Made by a program: the position numbers and the translations under genes. Below, in pieces: positions 37,701 through 50,679 of a stretch of DNA of 64,000 nt. The stretch's first letter is position 1; each line of letters starts with the position of its first letter. Source of the DNA: Lentimicrobium sp. L6 (lineage in GTDB: Bacteria > Bacteroidota > Bacteroidia > Bacteroidales > UBA12170); the NCBI RefSeq assembly GCF_013166655.1, contig NZ_JABKCA010000005.1, positions 1 to 64,000 of the forward strand, given 5' to 3'. A model generated the notes under the pieces. That model was not told where the DNA came from, made no database searches, and saw nothing but the letters and a program-made list of their open reading frames with translations.

Positions 37701-40700
37701 AATCATTTAAATTTTGATTAAAGCTTGCTGCCAAACCAAACATAATACTCATATTCAGAACATTACTAACATTCCATGTTCCTATAGGTTGGTTAAAGCT
37801 CTCCGCTTCGGCAAACATCGCTTCCATGGTAGATACATTTCCGACATTCCAATCACTAATATCTTGATTAAACACTGTGTTTTCCGCGAACAAACCTGCC
37901 ATATTAGTAACATTTCCAACATCCCAATTTTCGATATTACTATTGAAATTAGTAGCGTAATAAAACATTTGCTCCATATTTGTTACGTTACTTACATCCC
38001 ATGAGTTTAGATCTTTATCAAATAGTAGGGCCCAATGAAACATCATTGCCATATCTGTAACCTCACTAACATTCCACCCACTTAAATCTTGATTAAACTT
38101 ACTGGCTCCCTTAAATGTACAACTTAAATTGACAATACCTTGGGGTAATGAATCAGGAACAGAAACCAAGTTAGAAGCTCCTAAAAAGGCTCCGCTTAAA
38201 GAGTTCAGTCCAATATTTCCGAAACTACTAACACTGTCAATTTTATCCAAATATGGAACATTAGTCATTCCCATACCAAATTGATATAGCTCTCCATATA
38301 TTAAAATCTCATATTGCCCTTCAATATCATATGTATGGGCTACATAACCTTCTTCCTGAATAATCTCATTATGCCCATCTCCCCATTCAATATTTACATC
38401 TACATTCCCTGTAAAGGGCAAATAAAACAATGTGCCATCGGAATGATTGGTATTAATATGGATGACCATTGGTTCTCCACATTCTTCTTCAACTCCTCCA
38501 TCTGTTATGTTCCAACCGTGGTTATCAATTAAAGATTGTCTTGCTACTTTAGGTAAACCACAAGAGTATCGGCTATTTCCCCCATGGAATGGAACATTTT
38601 CCTGAACATCTTGTTGTGACCAGCTTGCTAGTATTGTGTTGTAGTTTTCGGTTGAGAGGGTGATATCTTTAAACATGGTTGACATGGTTTCAACATTACT
38701 TACATCCCAACTACCTATATCTTGATTGAAACTGATTGCACCGTTAAACATGCCATTCATATTAGTAACACTGCTCACATCCCAATTATTAATATCTTGA
38801 TTAAAACTAATTACCGAACGAAGCATATTTTCCATATTAATAACACTACTTACATCCCAACTACTTATATCTTGACTGAAACTGCTTGCATAGTGAAACA
38901 TACTATTCATTAGAGTTACACTACTTACATCCCAACTACCAATATCTTGATTAAAACTGCTTGCACCAAAAAACATAAAACTCATTTTGGCAGCACTACT
39001 TACATTCCAAATACCAATATCTTGATTAAAACTGGTGGCAGTGTTAAACATAGAACTCATATTAGTAACACTACTTACATTCCAACTACCTATATTTTGA
39101 TTGAAACTGCTTGCATGGCGAAACATCTGATTCATAATAATTACATTACCTACATCCCAACTACCAATATCTTGATTAAAACTACTAGCTCCTGAAAACA
39201 TAGCCTCCATATTGGTAACATTACTTACATTCCAACTACCTATATTTTGATTGAAACTGCTTGCACCAGAAAACATATTATTCATTAGAATTACATTACT
39301 TACATCCCAACTATTGATATCTTGATTGAAACTAGTTGCATTATAAAACATAGTTTGCATATTGGTAACACTACTTACATCCCAGGAATTAATATCTGCA
39401 TTAAAACTACTTGCTGAATAAAACATAAATTCCATGCTAGTTACTCCGTTAGGTATAGCAGATGGGACAGAAATCAAATTAGATGCACCATTAAATGCAC
39501 CTCTTAGCGATAACAAACCTATTGAACCAAAACTACTCACACTATCAATTTTATCAACTCCTGAATAGGGAATATTTGCATTCCCAAACTGCTCTAAACT
39601 ACCTGAAATAGAGATAGAAAATTGATTTTCTTCTGCGTATATATGACTCTTTAATCCTTCAGAAGTAAAATCTTCAATTGTTCCATCCCCCCAATTAACA
39701 GTTACATCTACTTCGCCAAACAGAGGAAGCTCCATTATTGTTCCATCGGAGTGATTGGTGTTTATGTGAATGACCATGGCATCGTTACTTTCTTCGCCAC
39801 CCTCATAAGGTCCCATATCCACAACAGCATTTCCATCTCCATTTCCATCTTGGACTCTTTGCTCTCCATCGAAATCTGTTGCAGTCATTACCTTGGTGTT
39901 ATCACCCGCATCAATACATGGACTAGATTCTAGTAAATAAAAATTATCACTAACAGCATCAACAAATTGTGGTTCTTGATATAAATTACCATAAACATCT
40001 GTGCTATCTCCATTGTCATTTACAATTACCAACGAACCTAATCCGTCGATTTCAACATTAATAAAATTCTGAATATCATGATTCAATAGATTATTACCAA
40101 CTTCTAATGTACCTCCAAAGGACTCAATGTTACATTCACTATTAATAGAGTTTACTCCAAGTTGGAAAATGTTATTATAGATATAAGAATCTCCTCTTTG
40201 ATGAATATTTCTCCTGTGAACATTATTATAAAAAATATTATTTGTTATATAGCATTTTCTATTAAAGTCAACCAGAATAATGCTTTCCCAACTAGAGTTG
40301 TACCCAGATGGTTCAAAGTTAGAATAGAACAAATTATTTGAAACCAATGAGCTTGTCAAGTCATCATACTGGTTACCACCAATCTGTAATATTATTTCTG
40401 TGTTATTATCGAATACTTTATTATTTTCGAAGATTATTTTTTTCGAATTGTAAGCCGTTTCAATTAGATTTTCTGGTGAATTATTATTTCGAATAATACA
40501 ATTTCTAATACTTGTGCTTTTTGTAAAATAACCTGCGGCACTATTGGCATCGTTTAATCCATCTTTAATATCAGCTACGCTATTATTATTAATAGTAGAA
40601 CTTTCAATATTAATGACTCTGTTACATTCGAATGCTCTCGCTCGACTATACTTTATTTCACAATATTGAATATCAACTGTATCGGTATTGGTATTGAAAA

Positions 40701-43700
40701 TCTTTACCCCATGCCAACTGTCATCGAGATAGGATGTTAATAATACGCTATCCAATTCGTTTCCTACAATATTAAGAGAACCATATACAAGCAACTTTGC
40801 CTGATTGAAGAAATATAATTCTGCACCTGCATCTATAATAAGAGTTTCACTTGTGTCGACTGCGATATCACAACCAATATAATAAGTACCAGCAGCAAGA
40901 GTACCAGAAATCTCCCCACTTAGAGTTGGGAAAAGCGTAATATCCTCCAAAGTATTCACCGGATTAAAACAAGACTGTGAATAAATCGTATCTGGAGTAG
41001 AACCACACTCTTTTATAAAATAAAGATTATAAGTATCTGATTCTCCATAATATTCATAATAACCATCAACATTGGTATAAACAGTATCAATTTCGCTTCC
41101 AATATTTAGCTGTTCCAAAATGATCCTGATATTGTTGTGGTTATCTGCTCCGTCAATATAGGCATAACCATTTATTAGATTTCCATCTTGTTGATTTTGA
41201 TATTCACAAGCCCCAATATCCAAAGTATCTTGAACTGTTCTTGGATTTCCATTTAGATCCACATCTGAAACCTGATTATCTGAAGTTCCAGCGTTAATAC
41301 AAGAAGATAAGCTAGAAATACTAAAATCAGCATTTAATAACTCCTGATATTGTTCTTCAGTTTGAGCAAGACCAATAAAACTAATTGGGTTTAAGAAGGC
41401 TGAATATTCTTCATTATTTTCATTTCCAATATTATTTGAATGAATATAGAAACTATTATTCATATTGAAATCGCCATAAGAGGTGTCTTGAATGGCACAA
41501 TGATTAATATATGGTTCGTTACCAAAAGTGTTATAGGTTTTAATCTGGTTTGAAGTATCAGCAGTAATGTTGTTCCATAACAAAGTGTTTTTAATTAAAC
41601 CTGAGGAATTTATTAATATCCCTCCGGCATCACTTGTAGTTTTATTATTAACAATGGTACTATTGGTAACAAAGCCATTTGCATTGGCATAAAATCCACC
41701 TCCTCGTTCTGCTTCATTATTATAAATAGCACAACCTATGAAATATCCTGCCAAACCTGAGGAAGCTCCTCCTCCATATTTTGCCTTATTATTAAATATT
41801 TTACAATTTACAGCTTTTCCCCATTCCCATAGTAGCATTCCGCCACCACTACCATTTACATCTAAACTTGCAGCATTATCGTGCACAGAACAATTATAAA
41901 AATATCCTTGATTATGAGCCATAACACCACCACCCAAGGTATTTCCAGTTATAGGTGCTACATTAAATGCAATTTCGCAGTTATAAAACTCGGCTCCTCC
42001 ATCAACACAAACACCTACTCCTTGTCCTTTTGTGACAATTCTATTGAATACAATTTCACAATTATTGAATGTTCCGGCAGTTCCATATATACCACCACCA
42101 TAGGAGATAGATTTATTAGAGCTAAATAAACAATCATCATACTGACCACCTGCAGAATAGAGTCCGGCACCATAACCATCCAATGGATTGAGTTCTTCTT
42201 CGATTCTAAAAGTAGCATTATTGCTAAATTCACAATTTGTAAACGTTCCATCGTAAACAAATGCACCGCCACCATCTGCAGCAAGGTTTCCAACAAAGAC
42301 ACAGTAGTCCACTGTTGGAGAGGAGGTTTCGCTAGAGAATAATCCTCCACCATTAATATCCTGGGTTCCCAAACGGGCATAGCCATTGGCAAAAACGAGT
42401 CCATTGAGTATACAAGTGGAATCGGTTCCGGGAGGAATAAAGCCCACATGCATGGCATTTTCGCTCATTAATAAGGTATCGGGTAGCAGTGCGGTATCGG
42501 GCAAAGCTATTTGCAATGCATCGAGCAGATTTCCTTGGCTAAGTCCTTCTGCCCACTCGTCCAACCATTCATCATTTCTATTAAAATCACCACTTAAAAT
42601 GGTTTTGTTGTTTTCTATATCACGCTCTTCTATAGAAGTCTCATTTCCTAAAAATCCTCCATAAACTTCTACTTTACTATGGAAGCTAAACCCACGCATT
42701 CTAAGACTATCTTGACCTGTTAATCCTGAGGTTTGAGTTCCATAAATAGTATCGGTAGGATGATAAATTCCTTGGGCTATCCATACCTGTCCACCTTCAT
42801 TGTCTTTTTGTTGATTGATGGCATATTGTACTTTTGTGGAATCCATGGCGTTTTGCCAGGAGGAGCCGTTTTTGGTGCCGGAGCCTGTTTGGGATACATA
42901 TAAGATATTGGGCATATCCCAATTTCCTATATGATAAAGGCTATCTATTTCTGCTTGGTTTAAGGTGCGGTTGTAAATGCTAATGTCATCCATTTTGCCA
43001 TTTACATAATATGGATAAGAAGATGACAAATGACGACCGAATAATATAGAAGCTGTTGAAGCACCTATTGGTGTAGAATAATTATTTGAATCAACAAGAG
43101 AATTATCAATAAATAACTTAATTATAGCACCATCATAAGTTGCTACCATATGATGCCAATTATTCTGAGGTATAGATTCTGTCGGTGAAGGTTCAGAAGT
43201 GCCATTTGAACCATTTAATCCCCAATAAAAAATATTATTGGTTCCTTGACTTATACCAAGTGTAATAGCTCCATTCGATAAGTCATGCCCTCTTGAAATA
43301 AAATATTGAGCACAACCTACAGTACAATTAGTATTATTATTAAAGCCAACTACTTTAACCCATAAACTTATAGACAGTTCCAAAGCTCCATTCAAAACAG
43401 AAATATTTGGCACTTCTATATAATTACTTAATCCATCAAAACTATAAGCTTTATTAGCATTACCAAACCTATCAGACGTTAAAGTTGCTCCATTTACGAT
43501 TCCATCATTCCCATTTCCGCTTTCATCGTTGGCATTGCCATTGAAGGGGTAGTGCGCAACTAAGCCAGAAGCAGTGCTATTCTCCTCCACAATCACCACT
43601 ACAGAATCCACTTCCAAAGTAAAACCTGGAAAATCTGTATTGGTAATTTCTAAATTATAATAAAAAGTTCCGGCATTGTCTTCTGTCACTGAAATACTGT

Positions 43701-46700
43701 TTTCAGTTGTGGTTCCAACTAGGTTTCCTTCTTTATACCAATTGTAGGTACTGTTTTCTACAGTATTATCAAAATCTAGTTGGATGGTTCCTTCGGTTCC
43801 TGCTGTAAGATAAGCTGTATCGAATGCATAAATGATTCTTTGAGGATCGTAATCCAATACGCTTAAGGGTAACTTCGTTAAATCTTCATAAGTAAAAGTA
43901 TTCAATTTCACACTTAACCAAGTCAAGCTGTTTGTATTTTCAAAAAGCGAATCTGAAACGATAGAAAATTGATTATAGCTAAAATTAGCTGTGATTAAAT
44001 TTTCTAATAAATTCAAGCTCATTGGGATACCACCTGTAAACTGGTTAAATTTCAGACTTAGGTCTGTTAGTCCTGTTAAATTACCAAGTTCAGATGGAAG
44101 CTCTCCACTGAATGCATTGCCATTCAGCCATAATACATTTAGATTAGATAAGTTTTCTATGTCACTACTCAATGTTCCGCTAAATGCATTGTCATCTAGT
44201 TTTAAGGTGTTTAAATTTGTTAAGTCCCAGAGGCTTTCCGGAATAGTTCCTGAAAGAAGTTGATTATCACTAAGTCTTAACTTCTGCAAACTGATTAGAT
44301 TTCCAATATTTACTGGGAGATTACCTTCCAGATTATTATTATTTAGATAAAGATTCTCCAGGTTTGTCAAGTTAACTAATTCGGATGGGATTGTACCATC
44401 TAACTGATTAAAATCCAATCCAAGGGTTTTTAATTGTAAGAGGTTTCCTATTTCAGCTGGAATATTTCCACTTATTTCATTATTGGTCAAGCTAAGTACT
44501 TCCAGATTTAAAAGATTTCCCATTTCAACTGGAATACTTCCTGAGATACTATTAACAGGCAACCATAAATAGCTTAAAAACCCGAGTTCTTCCAATTCCG
44601 CTGGTAGGAATCCTACCATATTATTATCTGTTAATGATATTTCGGTCACATTCCCATCCCCATCAGTAGTCACGCCATACCAATCTTCCAATGATTCATC
44701 GCTTAGCCAGTTAGTGTTTTCAGTCCAGTTATCACCATCGGTGGCGTTGTATAGGGCTATTAATGCATTTTTCTGTTCTTCTATTGTTGATGGACAGTTT
44801 GCGCCCCAATTGGGATGGTATTCGGGAAGTAAGGGGCAATTGTTTGAAAAACTAGTCGGTTCTTCTACAATTTGTTCAACACACCAATTTGATAGGTTTT
44901 TATTAAATGAAGTAGCTCCAGAAAACATAAATTGCATTGATGTAACAGAACTTACATCCCAATCACCTATAGGTTGATTAAAAGATGTTGCATTACTAAA
45001 CATAAATTGCATATGTTGAGCCGAACTAACATCCCAAAGACTTATATTCTGATTAAAAGAACTTGCATCCATAAACATCCCAACCATTAACTCCACGGAG
45101 CTTGTATTCCAGTTTGATATGTCCTGATTAAAAAAATTTGCCTCATTAAACATATATGACATTGTTGTAACATTACTTACATCCCAATTGCTTATGTTAT
45201 TATTGAAACTTGGACAATATTGAAACATACCATATAAATCAGTTACATTACTAATATCCCAATTAGATAAATCTCCATTAAAATTTGAAGCATATCTAAA
45301 CATAAAGCTCAGGTTGGTTACATCATTAGGAAGAGTCTCTGGAACAGATACAATACTACAAGAATCAGTTATTGTTCCACAAAAAGCTCCTTCAAGTGAA
45401 GTTAAACCCAAGTTCCCCCAAGAGCTTACCTCAGTTATTTTATCGGCTCCAGGATAAGAATACAATGTATTCCCAAACTGATTTAAACTTCCACTTATCC
45501 CAATTGTATATTGCCCTTCAGTATCATAAGTGTGATAAGCATTTCCAGCAGTATTAAGATCTTCCGTTATTCCATCTCCCCAATTTACAGTAACATCAAC
45601 ACTACCGTATAATGGCAATCCCATTGAGGTTCCTGCTGAATGATTGGTGTTGATATGAATAACCATAGCATCATTATAATCTTCCTCAACAATCACAACA
45701 ACAGAATCCACTTCCAAAGTAAAACCAGAGAAATCAGTATTGGTGATTTCTAAGTTATAATAGAAAGTTCCGGCATTGTCTTCGGTAACTGTAATACTGT
45801 TTTCAGTTGTAGTTCCTATTAGGTTGTTTTCTTTATACCATTTATAGGTGGAGTTTTCTACATCGTTGTCGAAGCTTAGTTGTATGTTGCCTTCTTGTCC
45901 TGCAGTGAGGTAGGCGGTGTCGTAGGCGTGGATGGTGTTTTGGGGGTTATATCCCATACCATCAGGGAAGTTTAGTAAATCTTCGAAAGTAAAATTATTC
46001 TGTGAAGCATATGACCAATTCAATTCTAATGAATTAAGTTCAGAAGGATAAGCATCTAATAAATTATCAGTTAATTCAAACTGCTGAAAATTAGAAAGGT
46101 TAGCAAAGGCAATAGGGATACTTCCAGTTAGTTGATTATAACCTAAATGTAATTCTTCAAGACTAGGAAGATTAGCCAACTCAGCAGGGATATTTCCTGT
46201 TAATTGATTGCTTGACAGAACCAAACCCCTAAGATTTGAAAGACTTTCTAACTCCAAAGGAATACTTCCTGTTAACTGATTACTCGATAGACCCAAAACC
46301 CTAATATTTGAAAGACTACCCAACTCACTAGGGATGCTTCCTATTAATTGATTATCATACAAATCTAAGTATTGAAGATTTACAAGGTTCCCCAGCTCAG
46401 GAGGGATACTTCCTGTTAATAGATTATCATACAAAAATAAGTATTGAAGATTTACAAGGTCCCCCAGCTCAGGAGGAATACTTCCTATTAATAAATTATG
46501 ATACAAATGTAAGTTACGAAGATTTGAAAGATTCCCGAGCTCAGGAGGTATATTTCCTGATAATTGATTTGTGTATAAATTTAAAGAAACTAGGTAAGTT
46601 AAATCCCCAACTTCATTTGGGATAACACCTGATAATTGATTCTCATATAAATTTAAATATCCTATGAAAGTTAAGTCCCCAATTTCATTTGGAATAAATC

Positions 46701-49671
46701 CAACTAGATTATTATTTGCAAGATCAACTTTAACAATATTCCCATCAATATCCACATCAACCCCATACCAATCCTCAAGTGGCGCATCTGTCAACCAGTT
46801 TTCATTGTTAGTCCAGTTAGCACCATCTGTGGCATTGTATAGGGCTATTAGGGCGTTTTTTTGTTCTTCCAAAGTTGAAGGGCAGTTTGCTCCCCAATTC
46901 GGATGGTATTCGGGAACTAATGGGCAACTTTCAGAAAAATAAAGAGGTTCTTCACTAATCAGTTCTACACACCATGCAGAAATATCCTGAATAAAAGAAG
47001 ACGCTCCTTTAAAAAGCATGGGCATATATGTAACATTACTTACATCCCAATTACTTAAATCTTGATTAAAGGAACTAGCATTATGAAATAACTCCATCAT
47101 AATTGTTAAAGAACTGATATTCCATAATCCAATATCTTGATTAAAGGACGAAGCACCAGCAAAAATATTATTCATGCTTGTAACTGAGCTTACATCCCAT
47201 GAGCTGATATTTCCATTAAATAATTCGGCATTTATGAATAAAAAATTCATATTTGTCACGTTACTAACATCCCAAGAATTCAGGTTCTGATTAAATGATT
47301 CATCATATGAAAACAATCCTTCCATGTTGGTCACAGAGCTAACATTCCAAGAATTAATATTTTGATTAAATGACGTAGCACCTGCAAACATCCGACTCAT
47401 GTTTGAAACTGAACTTACATCCCATAAACCTATATTCTGATTAAAGGAGATTGCATCTTGAAGCATTCTAGACATATCAGTTACTGAACTAACATTCCAA
47501 TCACTAATGTTGAAGTTAAATAATGTTGCACCCCGAAACATATTAGACAAACTTGTAACACCCTGAGGAATAGAGGATGGTACAAGAACAAGATTTTCTG
47601 AACTATCATAAGTTAGTCCTCCAAAAAAAGCTCCACTCAGTGATGTCAAGCCCAGGTTCCCCCAACTTGATACACTATCGATCAATTGAGCACCATCATA
47701 ACCAGAACTACCATTTCCAAACTGTTCCAGACTACCACTAATCCCAATTGCGTATTGCCCTTCTTCATCATAAACATGAGAAGCATTTCCAGCAGTATTA
47801 ATATCTTCCGTTGTTCCATCTCCCCAATCAACAGTCACATTTACTTCCCCAAATAAAGGGAGCTCCATTATTGTACCATCAGAATGATTGGTGTTGATAT
47901 GGATAACCATAGGTTCAGGACAATCTTCTTCTGAACCTCCATCTGTAATTGTCCATCCATGATTGTCAATTAATGATTGTCGGGCATTTTCTGCTTCCCC
48001 ACAGGAGTATTTACTGTTTCCTCCATGAAAGTTTATATTTTGATTTACATTTTGCAAAGACCAATTTATTAAGATGGCGTCATAATTTTCCGTTGATAAG
48101 CTTACCCCTTTTAAAAAATTGGTGAAATCACTTACATTAGAAATATTCCATGTACTTAAATTCTGATCAAATGAAGAACAATATGTCAGCATATGTTTCA
48201 TATTCCATACATTACTAACATCCCAGGAACTTATGTCTTGATTAAAACTACTAGCACCATGAAAAATAGAATACATATTTGTTACAGAACTAACATCCCA
48301 ACCACTAATATCTTGATTAAAGCTTTCACACAAACTAAATAAATAGCTAAAGTCTTCAATTGCACTTACATCCCAATTCTGTATATTTTGATTGAATAAT
48401 GTAGCGCCATAAAACATTCTGAATACTTTTGTGACATTGCTTATATTCCAACTAATTATATTAGGATCATTAAAGCTACTAGCATTAAAAAACAAGTTGG
48501 ACAAATCAGTAATACTTGTTGGCAAATTAGCTGGGACTTGATTCAGATTTGTGGCAAAGCTAAAAGCTCCATTCAAGGAAGTTAATCCTAAATCCCCAAA
48601 ACTTCCGACTGACACTATTTTTTCAGCACCAAGATACGGTGTAATTCCATCACCAAATTGCTCCAAACTTCCACGAATATTGACTGTATACTGGCCTTCA
48701 GAATCATATGAATGAGAGGCCTTTCCTGAAGTTGTAATATCTTCTATTGTTCCATCTCCCCAATCCACTGTAACATCAACTTCACCAAACAGCGGAAGCT
48801 CCATAGTTGTTCCATCAGAATGATTGGTGTTTATGTGGATGACCATAGGTTCCGTGCAATCTTCTTCTGAACCTCCATCTGTTATTGTCCATCCATGGTT
48901 GTCTATTAATGATTGTCTGGCAATTTCAGCTTCACCACAGGAATATTTACTGTCTCCTCCGTGAAAGTTTACATTTTGTTGGACACTTTGCTGTGACCAT
49001 GAATTTAAGGTGGCTGAATAGTTTTCAGCTGATAATGTAACATCATTAAGAAAATTATTAAAATTAGTTACATTACTAATAACCCATGAACTAAGGTTCT
49101 GATTAAAGGAACTTGCTCCTTCAAACATAAACGCCATATTTGTTACTTCACTAACATCCCACATACTAATATCCTGATTAAATAGAGTAGCATATGAAAA
49201 GGCCATAGACAAATTAGTAATACCATCTGGTAATACAGTTGGTACACTTACAATACTAGATGTAGCTACATAGCCTCCCATATAAAAAGCCCCGGATAGT
49301 GAAGTTAATCCCAAATCCCCAAAACTACTTACACTTTCAATTAAATGAGCCCCATTATAAGCTGCTAAACCATTTCCAAACTGGGTCAAACTACCATTAA
49401 TCCAAATGGCATATTCTCCATCTAAAGCATATGTATGTGATAAATTTCCACTATTATTTACAGTTTCGCTACTCCCATCCCCCCAATTTACAGTAACATC
49501 AACGCTACCGTGTAATGGCAATTCAATTGTGGTTCCTGATGAGTGATTGGTATTGATATGAATAATCATATCAGTGGCAGGGTTTTGAGCAAAAGCTCCA
49601 ACAAAAAAAGCAGATAATAAAAACACAGCTATCACTTTAGCTATAAAGGTTTGGTTGGTTTTGAAGTTCAT
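31747..49671 (-). CDS. Giant T9SS-secreted mosaic adhesin (about 5974 residues)
   Basis: A single open frame of nearly 18 kb. A signal peptide ([20 protein letters not shown]) leads into six BspA-type blocks, each starting VIHINTNHS with a WGDG domain and followed by 25-residue repeats ([16 protein letters not shown]). Blocks 3 and 4 are each followed by plant-type leucine-rich repeats ([16 protein letters not shown]) and an Ig-like domain. A LamG-like domain ([20 protein letters not shown]) and a right-handed beta-helix region come before block 5. Thirteen SprB repeats, five roughly 82-residue Cys modules, a PKD-like domain, a carboxypeptidase-regulatory-like region and a T9SS type A sorting domain ([14 protein letters not shown], ending LRKFVIQK) complete it. 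Every module is a known adhesion or binding fold, so a surface or gliding adhesin is the natural reading. I chose ATG 49671, ten codons inside the longest frame, because the signal peptide starts there. The dyad promoter lies at 49731-49802. Confidence 0.92.
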   Translation of the reverse strand: MNFKTNQTFIAKVIAVFLLSAFFVGAFAQNPATDMIIHINTNHSSGTTIELPLHGSVDVTVNWGDGSSETVNNSGNLSHTYALDGEYAIWINGSLTQFGNGLAAYNGAHLIESVSSFGDLGLTSLSGAFYMGGYVATSSIVSVPTVLPDGITNLSMAFSYATLFNQDISMWDVSEVTNMAFMFEGASSFNQNLSSWVISNVTNFNNFLNDVTLSAENYSATLNSWSQQSVQQNVNFHGGDSKYSCGEAEIARQSLIDNHGWTITDGGSEEDCTEPMVIHINTNHSDGTTMELPLFGEVDVTVDWGDGTIEDITTSGKASHSYDSEGQYTVNIRGSLEQFGDGITPYLGAEKIVSVGSFGDLGLTSLNGAFSFATNLNQVPANLPTSITDLSNLFFNASSFNDPNIISWNISNVTKVFRMFYGATLFNQNIQNWDVSAIEDFSYLFSLCESFNQDISGWDVSSVTNMYSIFHGASSFNQDISSWDVSNVWNMKHMLTYCSSFDQNLSTWNISNVSDFTNFLKGVSLSTENYDAILINWSLQNVNQNINFHGGNSKYSCGEAENARQSLIDNHGWTITDGGSEEDCPEPMVIHINTNHSDGTIMELPLFGEVNVTVDWGDGTTEDINTAGNASHVYDEEGQYAIGISGSLEQFGNGSSGYDGAQLIDSVSSWGNLGLTSLSGAFFGGLTYDSSENLVLVPSSIPQGVTSLSNMFRGATLFNFNISDWNVSSVTDMSRMLQDAISFNQNIGLWDVSSVSNMSRMFAGATSFNQNINSWNVSSVTNMEGLFSYDESFNQNLNSWDVSNVTNMNFLFINAELFNGNISSWDVSSVTSMNNIFAGASSFNQDIGLWNISSLTIMMELFHNASSFNQDLSNWDVSNVTYMPMLFKGASSFIQDISAWCVELISEEPLYFSESCPLVPEYHPNWGANCPSTLEEQKNALIALYNATDGANWTNNENWLTDAPLEDWYGVDVDIDGNIVKVDLANNNLVGFIPNEIGDLTFIGYLNLYENQLSGVIPNEVGDLTYLVSLNLYTNQLSGNIPPELGNLSNLRNLHLYHNLLIGSIPPELGDLVNLQYLFLYDNLLTGSIPPELGNLVNLQYLDLYDNQLIGSIPSELGSLSNIRVLGLSSNQLTGSIPLELESLSNLRGLVLSSNQLTGNIPAELANLPSLEELHLGYNQLTGSIPIAFANLSNFQQFELTDNLLDAYPSELNSLELNWSYASQNNFTFEDLLNFPDGMGYNPQNTIHAYDTAYLTAGQEGNIQLSFDNDVENSTYKWYKENNLIGTTTENSITVTEDNAGTFYYNLEITNTDFSGFTLEVDSVVVIVEEDYNDAMVIHINTNHSAGTSMGLPLYGSVDVTVNWGDGITEDLNTAGNAYHTYDTEGQYTIGISGSLNQFGNTLYSYPGADKITEVSSWGNLGLTSLEGAFCGTITDSCSIVSVPETLPNDVTNLSFMFRYASNFNGDLSNWDISNVTDLYGMFQYCPSFNNNISNWDVSNVTTMSYMFNEANFFNQDISNWNTSSVELMVGMFMDASSFNQNISLWDVSSAQHMQFMFSNATSFNQPIGDWDVSSVTSMQFMFSGATSFNKNLSNWCVEQIVEEPTSFSNNCPLLPEYHPNWGANCPSTIEEQKNALIALYNATDGDNWTENTNWLSDESLEDWYGVTTDGDGNVTEISLTDNNMVGFLPAELEELGFLSYLWLPVNSISGSIPVEMGNLLNLEVLSLTNNEISGNIPAEIGNLLQLKTLGLDFNQLDGTIPSELVNLTNLENLYLNNNNLEGNLPVNIGNLISLQKLRLSDNQLLSGTIPESLWDLTNLNTLKLDDNAFSGTLSSDIENLSNLNVLWLNGNAFSGELPSELGNLTGLTDLSLKFNQFTGGIPMSLNLLENLITANFSYNQFSIVSDSLFENTNSLTWLSVKLNTFTYEDLTKLPLSVLDYDPQRIIYAFDTAYLTAGTEGTIQLDFDNTVENSTYNWYKEGNLVGTTTENSISVTEDNAGTFYYNLEITNTDFPGFTLEVDSVVVIVEENSTASGLVAHYPFNGNANDESGNGNDGIVNGATLTSDRFGNANKAYSFDGLSNYIEVPNISVLNGALELSISLWVKVVGFNNNTNCTVGCAQYFISRGHDLSNGAITLGISQGTNNIFYWGLNGSNGTSEPSPTESIPQNNWHHMVATYDGAIIKLFIDNSLVDSNNYSTPIGASTASILFGRHLSSSYPYYVNGKMDDISIYNRTLNQAEIDSLYHIGNWDMPNILYVSQTGSGTKNGSSWQNAMDSTKVQYAINQQKDNEGGQVWIAQGIYHPTDTIYGTQTSGLTGQDSLRMRGFSFHSKVEVYGGFLGNETSIEERDIENNKTILSGDFNRNDEWLDEWAEGLSQGNLLDALQIALPDTALLPDTLLMSENAMHVGFIPPGTDSTCILNGLVFANGYARLGTQDINGGGLFSSETSSPTVDYCVFVGNLAADGGGAFVYDGTFTNCEFSNNATFRIEEELNPLDGYGAGLYSAGGQYDDCLFSSNKSISYGGGIYGTAGTFNNCEIVFNRIVTKGQGVGVCVDGGAEFYNCEIAFNVAPITGNTLGGGVMAHNQGYFYNCSVHDNAASLDVNGSGGGMLLWEWGKAVNCKIFNNKAKYGGGASSGLAGYFIGCAIYNNEAERGGGFYANANGFVTNSTIVNNKTTSDAGGILINSSGLIKNTLLWNNITADTSNQIKTYNTFGNEPYINHCAIQDTSYGDFNMNNSFYIHSNNIGNENNEEYSAFLNPISFIGLAQTEEQYQELLNADFSISSLSSCINAGTSDNQVSDVDLNGNPRTVQDTLDIGACEYQNQQDGNLINGYAYIDGADNHNNIRIILEQLNIGSEIDTVYTNVDGYYEYYGESDTYNLYFIKECGSTPDTIYSQSCFNPVNTLEDITLFPTLSGEISGTLAAGTYYIGCDIAVDTSETLIIDAGAELYFFNQAKLLVYGSLNIVGNELDSVLLTSYLDDSWHGVKIFNTNTDTVDIQYCEIKYSRARAFECNRVINIESSTINNNSVADIKDGLNDANSAAGYFTKSTSIRNCIIRNNNSPENLIETAYNSKKIIFENNKVFDNNTEIILQIGGNQYDDLTSSLVSNNLFYSNFEPSGYNSSWESIILVDFNRKCYITNNIFYNNVHRRNIHQRGDSYIYNNIFQLGVNSINSECNIESFGGTLEVGNNLLNHDIQNFINVEIDGLGSLVIVNDNGDSTDVYGNLYQEPQFVDAVSDNFYLLESSPCIDAGDNTKVMTATDFDGEQRVQDGNGDGNAVVDMGPYEGGEESNDAMVIHINTNHSDGTIMELPLFGEVDVTVNWGDGTIEDFTSEGLKSHIYAEENQFSISISGSLEQFGNANIPYSGVDKIDSVSSFGSIGLLSLRGAFNGASNLISVPSAIPNGVTSMEFMFYSASSFNADINSWDVSSVTNMQTMFYNATSFNQDINSWDVSNVILMNNMFSGASSFNQNIGSWNVSNVTNMEAMFSGASSFNQDIGSWDVGNVIIMNQMFRHASSFNQNIGSWNVSSVTNMSSMFNTATSFNQDIGIWNVSSAAKMSFMFFGASSFNQDIGSWDVSSVTLMNSMFHYASSFSQDISSWDVSSVINMENMLRSVISFNQDINNWDVSSVTNMNGMFNGAISFNQDIGSWDVSNVETMSTMFKDITLSTENYNTILASWSQQDVQENVPFHGGNSRYSCGLPKVARQSLIDNHGWNITDGGVEEECGEPMVIHINTNHSDGTLFYLPFTGNVDVNIEWGDGHNEIIQEEGYVAHTYDIEGQYEILIYGELYQFGMGMTNVPYLDKIDSVSSFGNIGLNSLSGAFLGASNLVSVPDSLPQGIVNLSCTFKGASKFNQDLSGWNVSEVTDMAMMFHWALLFDKDLNSWDVSNVTNMEQMFYYATNFNSNIENWDVGNVTNMAGLFAENTVFNQDISDWNVGNVSTMEAMFAEAESFNQPIGTWNVSNVLNMSIMFGLAASFNQNLNDWDVSNVENMSGMFSGASSFDNDITSWDVSSVTNMVEMFMEASSFNQDIGAWDVGEVRNMEFMFFNSIYFNQDLSNWSIGNVESIGGIFENVTLSTENYNAILTSWSAQDVQDNLDFHGGNSMYSCGIPAEARQSLIDNHGWSITDGGMGDNAVSFNYNTTDVLCFGEASGEIEITAIGGVLPYEYSIDNGISYQTSNIFTGLLASDYEVMVKDANQCESMSTVSILEPSSALSFTANTTDVLCFEEATGAIEITPTGGTANYEYSIDNGGSFQAENSFENLTAGDYEIVVRDANNCETSETVNINQPDAELSFTTTLTDVLCYGNATGAIEITATGGTANYEFSIDNGGSFQAENSFDNLLAGEYEIIVRDANNCETSETISINQPDAELSFTTTLSDVLCYGNATGAIEITATGGTANYEYSIDNGGSFQTENTFENLLAGDYQIVVRDANNCETSETISISQPDAELSFTTTLTDVLCYGNATGAIEITATGGTTDYEYSIDNGGSFQAGNSFENLLAGEYEIIVRDANNCETSETVNISQPDAELSFTTTLSDVLCYGNATGAIEITATGGTANYEYSIDNGGSFQTENSFDNLLAGEYEIIVRDANNCETSEMVNISQPDAELSFTTTLTDVLCYGNATGAIEIEAIGGTANYEYSIDNGGSFQAENSFENLMAGDYEIIVRDANNCETSETINISQPEAELSFTTMLTDVLCYGNATGAIEITATGGTTNYEYSIDNGGSFQTENSFENLMAGDYDIVVRDANNCETSETVNISQPDAELSFTTTLTDVLCYDNATGAIEITPTGGTANYEYSIDNGGSFQADNTFENLLAGDYEIIVRDANNCETSETISINQPDAELSFTTTLTVVLCHGNATGAIEITAIGGTTNYEYSIDNGGSFQTENSFENLIAGEYEIIVRDANNCETSETVNISQPDAELSFTTTITDVLCYGEATGGIEITATGGVTDYEYSIDNGITFQASNIFTGLLAGDYEVMVKDANQCESMSMVSISEPSSALSFTTTITDVLCFGEATGGIEITASGGVPTYEYSIDNGITFQASNIFTDLIAGDYEVMVKDANTCESTSIVSISQPDELAISADLVHIACFGGNDGEILISANGGAEEYLYSINNGLDYQSSAVFTNLIAGEYYIRVQDANACEASSIEVLTEPASLPNVSFSGLDSHYCSYDEPIVLIGNQAPMGSFEGEGITDNGDGTAVFSPELAGTGNHEIIYYYTSPESCYNFEMQNTNVSSPTVVSIEGLSEQYCLSTNDILITGSEAPLGEFSGVGVLDNGDGTAWFSPSTVGVGAEHIIIYQFTNADGCFSEVEVQTQVLEDPIAIQSGLLAQYCIDSDDVIITSNDPQGNFSGPGIIDHNNGTATFSPALAGVGGPFEIEYVLTNDIGCQAEDIQEVTIYDYVEISFAGLDDFYCSNANSAIITGSEAPFGYFMGSGVLDHGDGTAELNLSSLPVGGPYDLAYYYAEAGGCLSEYHQEFTVVEAESIDFSGLEMSYCFADESHQLIGSHAPECYFEGNGIEQQSDGHAWYNPSLVVAGQEDTITYFYENENLCLSNTSHITLVKENPVADFEFALYQCNDEAVFMDQSYSANGEIVSWNWNFGDIYSGAFNSSNLQNPVHEFVTNYSTFNVHLEVEDETGCYGDIIKPLIPYSGVTIKGNVSKTNGEPIENGYVAAFYLSDGVLSVFADLTPIQENGDYEFVGMSSCVEYLIHAIPNKFDYPFVFPRWYDDAFYWTDATVVSASLGNEVIEHVDFSLVDHNPIPNGPSSLSGGVYYLNSKGEPVKNVDVILEFDAADDKISDVSSFEISDEEGQWKFDNLPNGNFKVKVDMPGLRMDSVYQVSISTSETHITDLNYYVDTLSGIYIIFTGIEELNQQAFGQIDIYPNPNEGHFSLAVSKTAGQVEIEEIEIWDLEGRFIRRISANYKGLQYEAELDFTELQSGVYLLKLKNGEEIGLRKFVIQK
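32941..34167 (-). repeat. Five tandem modules of about 82 residues in the giant adhesin
   Basis: Five units share the pattern FSGLxxxYC, then GSxAPxGxFxGxGxxDxGDGTAxF, then a tyrosine-rich strand and a GC-containing end. They are clearly diverged, unlike the SprB repeats next to them, and look like Ig-like beta domains. The paired cysteines are regularly placed in each unit. Confidence 0.8.
34168..37245 (-). repeat. Thirteen SprB-type repeats (79 codons, 237 bp each)
   Basis: Each unit reads [20 protein letters not shown], then [12 protein letters not shown], then [19 protein letters not shown]. Twelve units have 79 residues and unit 12 has 78. The central units (about 3-10) are almost identical in protein and DNA, while the first and the last three are more diverged, a pattern expected from internal expansion. 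SprB repeats are named after the Flavobacterium gliding adhesin SprB. Confidence 0.92.
37440..38100 (-). repeat. BspA-type 25-residue repeats, block 6 (about 9 units)
   Basis: The 75-bp units encode [20 protein letters not shown]-like repeats. Units are diverged from each other but keep Trp-x-Val, Asn-Met and Met-Phe positions. They follow a WGDG domain near 38300-38460. Boundaries are approximate. Confidence 0.8.
38655..39405 (-). repeat. BspA-type 25-residue repeats, block 5 (10 units)
   Basis: Ten consecutive 75-bp units encode [20 protein letters not shown] followed by five residues. Several units are nearly identical, so this is the most recently expanded BspA block. It follows a WGDG domain near 39600-39780. 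Confidence 0.85.
39800..42900 (-). repeat. Right-handed beta-helix region of the giant adhesin
   Basis: The translated region shows short irregular strand repeats with N/C ladders such as [23 protein letters not shown] and [13 protein letters not shown], preceded by [20 protein letters not shown], a common start of Bacteroidota beta-helix domains. This fold often binds or cleaves polysaccharides; no lyase catalytic site was identified. Boundaries are approximate. Confidence 0.7.
43860..44660 (-). repeat. Second leucine-rich repeat module
   Basis: About nine units of 23-24 residues ([20 protein letters not shown] type) are preceded by a cap ([20 protein letters not shown]) and followed by an Ig-like domain. 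The SxIPxxLxxLxNLxxLxLxxN form is the plant-specific LRR type. Confidence 0.8.
46080..46740 (-). repeat. First leucine-rich repeat module
   Basis: About ten units of 24 residues ([20 protein letters not shown]) follow the same cap ([20 protein letters not shown]). Two neighbouring units (around 46390-46500) are nearly identical at DNA level, showing recent duplication. Confidence 0.8.
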
Positions 49672-49730
49672 TTCTGTAATGCGTTTAATTTTTATATACA
49701 ATAGACTCTTTGGTCTTTTTCAGTGTTCGT

Positions 49731-49802
49731 CAAAAATATTTTATTGTTTTATCATTTCCCTCCCCCTTTTCCGTGATTTTAATCACTCACGGTAAACCAT
49801 GA
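49731..49802 (-). promoter_or_regulatory. Dyad-controlled promoter of the giant adhesin
   Basis: The minus-strand -7 box TATTTTTG (49731-49738) is followed 22 bp upstream by TCCCCCT-TT-TCCGTGA (49761-49776) and, after another 10 bp, by TCACGGT-AA-ACCATGA (49787-49802). No -33 TTTG is present at the usual place, which suggests activator dependence. The dyad centre nearest the box lies about 43 bp before the predicted start, the position typical of activators that touch RNA polymerase. The leader to ATG 49671 would be about 55 nt. Confidence 0.75.
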
Positions 49803-49936
49803 GTTTTGTGGGAAGATCAGGAATGAAGAAAAAATGAATCTAGATGGAGAAATGGTAATATTGGTAGATTTTTATGGTGGAGAATATTTAGAAAACCTAG
49901 TCCCCTTGCTCTTTGCTCTTTGCCCTTTGCTTTTTT

Positions 49937-50584
49937 TTACTCAATCAACTGCCGCTCCATGGCTTTCTTTATAAGCCCAGCCACATTTTTCACTCCAAAC
50001 TTGAGGAAGAGGTTTTTTCGGTGGCTTTCGATGGTGTTTGGACTTAAAAATAATTTTTCTGCTATTTCCACTGAAGTTAACTCATCAGATATCAACTGTA
50101 AGACCTGCTTTTCCCTTTTGGTTAAATCTAATTCATCAAATCTTGAGAAATAGTCGGCTGGCTTTTTCATTATCTCTATCACAGCTTCATAGATATCTGA
50201 GGAATAAAAAGGGTGATCTGTTATGGCCCTGTCAACAGCTTTTGCAATATCAATTTTCAAACTTTGCTTGGAGATGATGCCATTAATACCATGATGCAAT
50301 AATTTCTGTATCACCCATAGCTGTATGTGCATAGTACAAGCTATCACTTTGATATTTACAAAATCTTTACGAATAAGCTTAAGGAGTTCCACGCCATCCA
50401 TTACCGGCATATCCACATCGGTAAATACGATATCTGGTTTGTTTTCTTGAATCAAATCAAGAGCCTCTTCTCCAGATTTTACCATTCCAACAATCTCGGT
50501 ATTTTCTATTTTTTCGATATATTTTGATAGACCATGAAGGGTTATATCATGATCATCTACAATGAGGATTTTGGTTAATTTCAT
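49937..50584 (-). CDS. LuxR/NarL-type response regulator (copy A)
   Basis: A 215-residue DNA-binding response regulator. The receiver domain begins TKILIVDDHDITLHGLSKYI, with phospho-acceptor Asp56 in FTDVDMP and the conserved Lys in ISKQSLK. The C-terminal LuxR helix-turn-helix is LTKREKQVLQLISDELTSVE, then LSPNTIESHRKNLF. It is near-identical to copy B at 53.5 kb, including the recognition helix, so both should bind the same sites. The start at ATG 50584 (MKLTK) fits copy B; ATG 50590 two codons earlier is possible. It lies directly upstream of the giant adhesin and has a dyad (50680-50695) before it. It is a strong candidate for the regulator that reads the dyads. Confidence 0.93.
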   Translation of the reverse strand: MKLTKILIVDDHDITLHGLSKYIEKIENTEIVGMVKSGEEALDLIQENKPDIVFTDVDMPVMDGVELLKLIRKDFVNIKVIACTMHIQLWVIQKLLHHGINGIISKQSLKIDIAKAVDRAITDHPFYSSDIYEAVIEIMKKPADYFSRFDELDLTKREKQVLQLISDELTSVEIAEKLFLSPNTIESHRKNLFLKFGVKNVAGLIKKAMERQLIE

Positions 50585-50679
50585 AAGCATTCTTTTCTGT
50601 CATATAGATGCTTTATTTATCACCGAGCTCATTATAAGCTCAAAGATTATATTCTCGCCCACTCTCTATGACTTTCCAT

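Noticed and set aside
42015-42458. 147-codon minus-strand frame overlapping the beta-helix region
   Set aside because: It is a shifted frame of the giant adhesin gene on the same strand and has no start context or domain of its own.
31747-49671. Regular 75-bp and 237-bp repeats as a CRISPR or satellite array
   Set aside because: The repeats are in frame, units vary at synonymous positions and encode known BspA and SprB modules.
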